A model generated the notes under the pieces. The model had not been told where the DNA came from, searched no databases, and was given only the letters and a program-made list of their open reading frames with translations. Of a DNA stretch of 11,356 bases, positions 6,705 to 11,356 are shown piece by piece. Both the position numbers and the translations under genes were made by a program. The DNA is from Chloroflexota bacterium (GTDB taxonomy: Bacteria > Chloroflexota > Ktedonobacteria > Ktedonobacterales > Ktedonobacteraceae). Numbering within the stretch: the first letter of the stretch is position 1; every line of letters starts with the position of its first letter. Where the stretch lies: positions 1 to 11,356 of the forward strand of contig VBJK01000138.1 of NCBI GenBank assembly GCA_005879655.1, written 5' to 3'.

Positions 6705-8246
6705 TTAATCACCGCTGACACGTGTACCTTCATTTTTCTTACCGAGTACAGTTGTCTTATCATTGTGGTCATTGGATGAGGTATGAGCAAGCATCAGAAC
6801 ATATTCAGGGTAAGCAAGTGCACCATGCTCGTGCAAGTCCAAGCCCTCCAGCTCACCTTCCTTAGAGACACGTAGCAGACCAATCTTCTTGAGCAGTAGC
6901 ATCATCGCAAGTGAAATGACGAATGTTGCCACACATGTCGCAGATGACCCAATCAGTTGTGCCACAAGTTGACTAGTGCCCCCGCCATAAAGCAGACCCT
7001 TCACTACGCTCGATGTGTCAACACCTGTTGGCGTTGCAGCGCCATACGCCCCCGTTGCAAATAAGCCAAGAGAGAGCGTGCCCCAGATACCGCAGAGCAG
7101 GTGAACAGGGACAGCGCCAATCGGATCATCGATGCGCAGATATTCCAGCAGATCCATACCCCAGATCACGATAAATGCCGCGACAATGCCGATGAAAAAA
7201 GCTCCCACTGGATCAACCCAATAGCAAGGGCAAGTGATAGCCACCAGTCCTGCTAAAAGGCCATTGACAACGAGACCGAGATCCCATTTCTTTGTACGGA
7301 AGTAGGAATAGAACAATGCTGTCAGGCCAGCAGAACAGGCAGCGAGCGTAGTATTAAAGGATACGCGGCCAATGCCGATCGCATCCAGCGCAGAAAGAGT
7401 ACTTCCTGGATTAAAACCATACCAACCAAACCAGAGGATCAAGCCCCCGACCGCGCCAAGGATGAGATCGTGAGCAGGAGGAGGGCCACCACCATCACGC
7501 TTGAAGACACGCCCTAAACGTGGGCCGAGTGCAATTGCACCAGCCAGAGAGATCGCTCCACCGATGCTATGAACCACTGTTGAGCCTGCGAAATCATGGA
7601 AGTTACGTGCGGCCAGCCAGCCATCCGGTCCCCACGACCAGTGACCAATAATGGGGTATATGAAGCCGGTTACACCAATACTATACACAATATCGCCCCA
7701 AAAGCCACAGCGTCCTATCATGGCACCGGAGGTAATGGTCGAAGCAGTATCGGCAAACGCGAACTGGAAGACCCAGAAGGCCAGTAGTGGAATACCAGTT
7801 GACAAATACGTTGCGGGAAGACCCTGTAGAAAAAAGCCATGTGTACCAATCCATGGGTTACCTGGCTCAAACATAAAGGCAAAGCCCCAAGCCCAGAACA
7901 AGACGCCGCAGATGCAGGTATCTGCAATACCCTCTACCAGGATATTCACAGATTCGCGGGAACGAGCAAAACCAGCTTCGAGCATCACAAAGCCAACTTG
8001 CATACCAAAGACAAGAAATGCTGCGACTAACACCCAGACAGTGTTGATAGCGTTAATCTCTGGCGTAGGCGCTGCTACACCTGTGGCCGCTTTGGCTACC
8101 ATCGGGAGGAATGTCCACATAGCTACAAGCACAAGTGCTAAGCCTAAGAGCTTTCCCCCCATATAAAAAGCAACGTTGCGTCGGATGAGAGGATCGCGCA
8201 GGTTGGTGCGAAAACGATCCCAGGCGGTATGAAGAACGGTCGTCAT
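6705..8246 (-). CDS. amt: Ammonium transporter, Amt/MEP/Rh family
   Basis: Amt proteins are trimeric inner-membrane channels that take up ammonium. With this start the protein has 513 residues. A hydrophobic segment at about 27-55 comes first and may be a signal-type helix. The eleven-helix core then begins around 68, with MQVGFVMLEAGFARS (82-96). The family signature DFAGSTVVHS lies at 218-227 and contains the first pore His (H226). The second pore His (H382) is in PVHLLCGIWGTLSLG. The cytoplasmic tail has the conserved GLLR...EGELEGLDLHEHGALAYPEY, which in relatives binds a PII protein. The ATG at 8246-8244 is chosen because AAAGGA lies about 11 bases upstream. The frame continues to ATGs at 8306 and 8339 (544 residues), but neither has a ribosome binding site and the added residues do not look membrane-like. 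No glnB/glnK gene is adjacent here. The gene is monocistronic in this window. Confidence 0.95.
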   Translation of the reverse strand: MTTVLHTAWDRFRTNLRDPLIRRNVAFYMGGKLLGLALVLVAMWTFLPMVAKAATGVAAPTPEINAINTVWVLVAAFLVFGMQVGFVMLEAGFARSRESVNILVEGIADTCICGVLFWAWGFAFMFEPGNPWIGTHGFFLQGLPATYLSTGIPLLAFWVFQFAFADTASTITSGAMIGRCGFWGDIVYSIGVTGFIYPIIGHWSWGPDGWLAARNFHDFAGSTVVHSIGGAISLAGAIALGPRLGRVFKRDGGGPPPAHDLILGAVGGLILWFGWYGFNPGSTLSALDAIGIGRVSFNTTLAACSAGLTALFYSYFRTKKWDLGLVVNGLLAGLVAITCPCYWVDPVGAFFIGIVAAFIVIWGMDLLEYLRIDDPIGAVPVHLLCGIWGTLSLGLFATGAYGAATPTGVDTSSVVKGLLYGGGTSQLVAQLIGSSATCVATFVISLAMMLLLKKIGLLRVSKEGELEGLDLHEHGALAYPEYVLMLAHTSSNDHNDKTTVLGKKNEGTRVSGD

Positions 8247-8375
8247 CGTAGAGTAAGTCCTTTCAATCCTAACCAGATGATCAGGAGAAGTGTTCTCAAG
8301 TTGCATCAATGGCCCTATGTACTCAACAGTGAGCAGCATAGACGCGCTTACTATACAAAAATATAGCTTCTTTTT

Positions 8376-8387
8376 ATTAGATCTAAT
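8376..8387. promoter_or_regulatory. 12-bp perfect palindrome in the amt leader, possible operator
   Basis: ATTAGATCTAAT is a perfect palindrome between the candidate amt promoter and the amt start. Position and symmetry fit binding of a dimeric regulator, perhaps nitrogen-responsive, but no known site is recognised. A CTATA/TATAG pair (8351-8366) lies next to it. Confidence 0.25.
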
Positions 8388-8419
8388 CTACACGAAATTT
8401 TTCTCTGTCATTCTGCTAT

Positions 8420-8447
8420 TTTATATGAATATATCTGTTTCATGCAA
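8420..8447 (-). promoter_or_regulatory. Candidate amt promoter
   Basis: Read on the minus strand, TTGCAT (8447-8442) and TATAAA (8425-8420) are separated by 16 bases, a fair sigma70-type promoter. It would give a leader of about 160 bases before the preferred amt start. The surrounding DNA is very AT-rich, so chance matches are expected. Confidence 0.4.
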
Positions 8448-8637
8448 CATAAAATAAAAAATTGGTCTTCTGCCAAAGCTGGTAAATAATACACCAAGCT
8501 ATAAATTATACCATAGAAATCATGCGATATGCGAGAATGATCAGTATCTATCTATCTATGAGGTACTACCATCTTCAACGTTATTGGAGAAACTTGACAC
8601 CCATACGGGAAGAATTTCGTTTGATTTAAATACCCTA

Positions 8638-8646
8638 TGTTATAAT
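8638..8646 (+). promoter_or_regulatory. Extended -10 promoter for the WD40-HIT gene
   Basis: TGTTATAAT is a consensus -10 hexamer (8641-8646) with the extended TG one base upstream. The -35 is weak: TTGATT at 8621-8626 is only 14 bases away, as tolerated by extended -10 promoters. Transcription would begin about 35-40 bases before the ATG. Confidence 0.6.
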
Positions 8647-8674
8647 GTTTATTCAAGAAAAGCTGATTTTTAAG

Positions 8675-8689
8675 AAGGAGTGAGTCCTT
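8675..8689 (+). promoter_or_regulatory. Ribosome binding site within a short hairpin
   Basis: AAGAAGGAG (8672-8680) is a strong Shine-Dalgarno sequence 9 bases before the ATG at 8690 and fixes that start. AAGGA (8675-8679) can pair with TCCTT (8685-8689) across a 5-base loop, so the site could be partly hidden. The stem is only five pairs and may not matter in the cell. Confidence 0.5.
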
Positions 8690-10741
8690 ATGGGCGATTT
8701 GGAAATGGAACTGCCACCGCCTCTCAACAAGACTGTTGCAACTGTGTTCCTCTTCTGGGTGAATAAAGTAGAGCCTGGTGGTGTGGTGACGGTGGAAGAT
8801 ATCTGGCACGCAGATACCAGATACACACATATGACCTTGTGCGATCCGCAACTTTCCACAACCTATACGTATGCCTTACTCTGGGTAATGGAGGACAGTA
8901 CATTAGGCTGGTTGGCGTTGCTAGAGCGCATTGATCGTACTATTGTTGTCGGGTGTGAAGAACCGATGGAGCAGACAATCGTGAAGGTGATCGGGCCTCG
9001 TAGTGTAGAGCTGCTCAGCCCTGAGCAGTTTCAGGAAGCCCTGTTGCGTTTACGAGGGGATATCATTCGCCAGAAAATCGCAGGTCCGGCGGTATGGCAA
9101 CCAATACAGGCCAAGCATATCGCGGCAGTTTTTGGCGAGATGCGCGATACGAACGTTTCATTACTGCCCCTATCATTAGCTCCGACCTTTCCATTGCCAT
9201 GTCTCTCCAACTCTCCATCTGCGACAATAGCGACAAAACAGAGTGAGATGAGGCTAGGCAAGTTGTTATGTAAATACGATCGACACCATGAAGGGATGCC
9301 TGCGCTTTATGCTCTGGCTTGGTCGCCTGATAGTACTCGTATTGCTTCCGCCTGCTTTGGCAAAGACAATCTCCATGTCTGGGATGCGGCAAGTGGGCGT
9401 CCCTTGCTTGCTTATAAAGGTCATCGCTGGCATGTAGGGACGCTGAGCTGGTCGCCCGATGGTACACGCCTTGCATCTACTGATGCCTGGGAGCAGACCG
9501 TGCATGTCTGGGATGCGCAGAGCGGGGAGAGGTCACTGATCTATCAGGGGGCACAGGAGTCATCACGAGATGATGTGGATGATAACACGGATATTCCGCC
9601 GACGCTTGGTTTCTTTGGGCTGGCAATCTGGTCGCCTGATAGCACGCGTATCGCTTCCGCCATCGGGCGTCTGGGTACGAGGCATCCGGTCATTCGCGTC
9701 TGGGATGCGGCAACCGGCGAGCTAGACCTCATTTACGATCGGCATTGCAATACGATTACGGCCTTGAGCTGGTCGCCCGATGGGCGTTATATTGCGTCTG
9801 CTAGCGAGGACCAGACTGTACAGATCTGGCATGCGGTCACGGGCGAGCGCTTGATTTGCACGAACAGGGTTGTGCATAGCGCGCAAGGATTGGCTTGGTC
9901 GCCTGATGGTACACGGCTTGTCTCTGCCGAGGGGTATGTTGACCAGGCCATCCGCGTGTGGCAGTGGAATGCGGAACTGCCCGATGAAAGTGAGACCCTG
10001 CTGACCTATTATGGACATTCCAGCCAGGTCGAAGAGCTAACTTGGTCGCCGGATGGCAAACGTATCGCTTCCGGCGATGGTCAGGGGAAGGTGCAGATCT
10101 GGCACGCTAGGTCCGGCGAGCGGCTCTATACCTATCAGGGGCATGTTAACGGGACGGTGCTTGTTGGTAGCGTCATCGGTGCACTTGCGTGGTCGCCGGA
10201 TGGTACACGTATTGCCTCTGCGCTGGTCAACGACCGTGTTGTGCACGTGTGGCAAGCTATGGAAGAATTGGCGGAGCACAAGAAACATATAGCCATAGAG
10301 TGCTATAGTTGCCGCGAACATGCTGGTGTACGGATCTCTCCCGGTCCCACACTCTATGCCGGAAAGTACTGGCTGGTCGAACATGCGTACCCAACTAGCT
10401 ATAAAGGCTGGCTGGTCATCGTTGCTCGTCGGCATGTTGAGGCCCTTCATGATCTAAATAAAGAAGAGTTTATAGAGCTAGCTGATATACAATATAAGTT
10501 AACTAGGGCAATGCGGCAGGACTTCCAGATTCAGAAAGAATATATGGCTTGTTTTAGTGAAGCTGAGCATTTTCAGCATATTCATGTTCACGTTATTCCG
10601 CGCCCCTATGACCTACCGTCTGACGCGCTGGGGCCAAAGGTCTTTTCCAACTTGCACATCGCGGCCAGAGATGCTGTGCCATCTGATGAGATTATAGCTT
10701 TCTGCGAGGATTTTAGAAAAAGACTAGAGGCGCTGCAATAA
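8690..10741 (+). CDS. Seven-bladed WD40 propeller fused to a C-terminal HIT domain
   Basis: This 683-residue protein has three parts. Residues 1 to about 195 are not recognised: mixed alpha/beta in look, hydrophobic at 15-25 and 58-78, with a Pro/Ser/Thr-rich linker at about 155-185. Residues about 200-525 hold seven WD40 blades, each with a WSPD motif (Trp at 211, 254, 314, 361, 403, 452 and 501) and a closing VW/IW strand, enough for one closed propeller. A short linker leads to a HIT domain at about 535-683: CYSC (538-541) in place of the usual CxFC metal pair, VARRHVEAL as the GHTLVIPKxH equivalent, and the triad H630-I-H632-V-H634 followed by VIPRP. By family analogy H632 would be the nucleophile, acting on nucleoside polyphosphates or nucleoside phosphoramidates/adenylates. 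No signal peptide or clear membrane helix is seen, so it is probably cytosolic. It stands alone with its own promoter and ends at a repeat cluster. Domain calls are firm; the substrate and the propeller's partner are unknown. Confidence 0.92.
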   Translation: MGDLEMELPPPLNKTVATVFLFWVNKVEPGGVVTVEDIWHADTRYTHMTLCDPQLSTTYTYALLWVMEDSTLGWLALLERIDRTIVVGCEEPMEQTIVKVIGPRSVELLSPEQFQEALLRLRGDIIRQKIAGPAVWQPIQAKHIAAVFGEMRDTNVSLLPLSLAPTFPLPCLSNSPSATIATKQSEMRLGKLLCKYDRHHEGMPALYALAWSPDSTRIASACFGKDNLHVWDAASGRPLLAYKGHRWHVGTLSWSPDGTRLASTDAWEQTVHVWDAQSGERSLIYQGAQESSRDDVDDNTDIPPTLGFFGLAIWSPDSTRIASAIGRLGTRHPVIRVWDAATGELDLIYDRHCNTITALSWSPDGRYIASASEDQTVQIWHAVTGERLICTNRVVHSAQGLAWSPDGTRLVSAEGYVDQAIRVWQWNAELPDESETLLTYYGHSSQVEELTWSPDGKRIASGDGQGKVQIWHARSGERLYTYQGHVNGTVLVGSVIGALAWSPDGTRIASALVNDRVVHVWQAMEELAEHKKHIAIECYSCREHAGVRISPGPTLYAGKYWLVEHAYPTSYKGWLVIVARRHVEALHDLNKEEFIELADIQYKLTRAMRQDFQIQKEYMACFSEAEHFQHIHVHVIPRPYDLPSDALGPKVFSNLHIAARDAVPSDEIIAFCEDFRKRLEALQ

Positions 10742-10751
10742 GAACGTAGTT

Positions 10752-10767
10752 GCGCAATTTATTGCGC
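10752..10767 (+). terminator. Palindromic hairpin after the WD40-HIT gene (repeat copy 1)
   Basis: GCGCAATTTATTGCGC folds into a 7-bp stem and starts 10 bases after the stop codon. It is the first of three copies of this 16-mer in the gap. It has no U-tract behind it, so it is either a weak terminator or a transcript-stabilising stem. Confidence 0.4.
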
Positions 10768-10781
10768 CATGCCCGTACACA

Positions 10782-10863
10782 AATATCCGTAGCCGCGCAA
10801 TTTATTGCGCATAGGTAAGAAGCGGTGAAAACGTGCGCAATAAATTGCGCGGCTACGGATATT
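10782..10863. repeat. Perfect 30-bp inverted repeat with nested palindromes
   Basis: The arm at 10782-10811 is the exact reverse complement of 10834-10863, separated by a 22-base loop. Each arm contains GCGCAATTTATTGCGC or its complement (10795-10810 and 10835-10850), itself a 7-bp stem, so the DNA or RNA can fold as one long hairpin or two small ones. The structure lies between the convergent WD40-HIT and acetyltransferase genes and would block transcription from both sides. It is probably a member of a genome-wide repeat family, which cannot be confirmed here. Confidence 0.75.
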
Positions 10864-10880
10864 CTCCTGACATAAATAAA

Positions 10881-11356
10881 TTATCGCAGATGATTGTTCC
10901 ACTCGTGATCGAGTAGCGAATAGATGAGCGTATCCCACCAACGATCTTTCATCCACTCATTCTCGCGTAAACGCCCTTCGGGGCGCATACCAATTCTTTG
11001 CATGACACGCGCCGATGCCATATTTTCCGCGATACAGTGGGCGAAGATACGATGTAAACGGAGATCAAAGAAGCCAAAGGAAACTAGCGCGCGTGCCGCT
11101 TCAGTCGCATAGCCGTGTCCCCAATAGCGACTATTAAGCTCGTAACCGATCTCAGCTTCCCAATTCACGCGACCACTCATACGCAAGCCGCAGTTACCAA
11201 TCAAGCGTCCTTCAGATGGGAGAATGATGGCAAGCTGGAATTTTTGCCGGGGTTGCTCCTCACGCCAACTCATAAACATCCTGACCATACTACGTGCATC
11301 CACCTCTGTCCGATAGGTCCAGGGCGTGAAGCGTAGATAGTGCGGATCATTTTGAT
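10881..11356 (-). CDS. GNAT N-acetyltransferase, RimJ/RimL type (5' end beyond the window)
   Basis: The enzyme would transfer acetyl from acetyl-CoA to an amine, such as a protein N-terminus, an antibiotic or another small molecule. The frame is open from the right edge to TAA at 10883-10881, giving 157 visible residues; a GTG at 11303 is a possible internal start, but the upstream residues (DPHYLRFTPWTYRTE) continue like coding sequence, so the true start lies outside. The acetyl-CoA loop is RYWGHGYATEAARAL. The later conserved block HRIFAHCIAENMASARVMQR, followed by IGMRPEGRLRE, is typical of Acetyltransf_3 proteins. The Trp-rich WMKDRWWDTLIYSLLDHEW end also matches the family. The gene converges on the WD40-HIT gene across the 30-bp inverted repeat. 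The substrate cannot be assigned. Confidence 0.9.
   Translation of the reverse strand, partial: QNDPHYLRFTPWTYRTEVDARSMVRMFMSWREEQPRQKFQLAIILPSEGRLIGNCGLRMSGRVNWEAEIGYELNSRYWGHGYATEAARALVSFGFFDLRLHRIFAHCIAENMASARVMQRIGMRPEGRLRENEWMKDRWWDTLIYSLLDHEWNNHLR

Noticed and set aside
7651..8166. 171-residue plus-strand frame inside amt
   Set aside because: It is entirely antisense to the well-supported ammonium transporter; Thr/Pro/Ala-rich composition mirrors the opposite strand.
8247..8339. Extended N-terminus of Amt from ATGs at 8306 or 8339
   Set aside because: Neither upstream ATG has a ribosome binding site and the extra residues are not membrane-like; the ATG at 8246 has AAAGGA upstream.
8545..8559. 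TATC tetranucleotide run
   Set aside because: Only three and three-quarter units; too short to suggest a phase-variable tract.
9063..9476. Minus-strand frames within the WD40-HIT gene
   Set aside because: Several similar frames recur opposite the WD40 blades (for example CTIRRPSQS-type peptides) because the blades repeat at DNA level; they are shadows.
9320..10215. Seven imperfect DNA repeats beginning TGGTCGCC
   Set aside because: These are the coding repeats of the WSPD motif in each WD40 blade, not an independent repeat or CRISPR array; spacing varies from 42 to 60 codons.

Overview
The window looks like chromosomal DNA from a free-living, probably aerobic bacterium of the Chloroflexota, most likely the Ktedonobacteria. 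This is an inference from gene style: a zinc-ribbon Ser/Thr kinase with a long TPR tail, WSPDG-type WD40 proteins, a soil-type penicillin-binding protein, intermediate GC content, and many small dispersed hairpin repeats between genes. No rRNA, tRNA, CRISPR array, phage gene or transposase gene is visible.

Layout, left to right. Positions 1-318 hold a small repeat cluster: a GC-rich element with 9-bp terminal inverted repeats, then a group of short hairpins. A minus-strand frame stays open through both and off the left edge. At 319-2832 (minus) is a class A penicillin-binding protein (GT51 transglycosylase plus transpeptidase). A roughly 500-bp divergent intergenic region separates it from rsmA/ksgA (plus, TTG start). 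Twenty-eight bases after rsmA begins a soluble Ser/Thr kinase with an N-terminal zinc ribbon and twelve gapless 34-residue TPR units; the two genes are probably one operon. That unit converges on an Amt-family ammonium transporter gene (minus), with a perfect 19-bp stem between them that should terminate both. The amt gene is divergent from a 683-residue protein (plus) with an uncharacterised N-terminal region, a seven-bladed WD40 propeller and a C-terminal HIT nucleotide-hydrolase/transferase domain. The last gene, cut by the right edge, is a RimJ/RimL-type GNAT acetyltransferase (minus). It converges on the WD40-HIT gene across a second elaborate inverted repeat.

Most of the gene content is ordinary: cell-wall synthesis, ribosome maturation, ammonium uptake and an acetyltransferase. 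The items most worth attention are the WD40-HIT fusion, the kinase with its exactly periodic TPR array co-transcribed with rsmA, and the intergenic inverted repeats. Arms of two of these repeats are themselves near-palindromes. I do not see a defence island or other multi-gene novel system.
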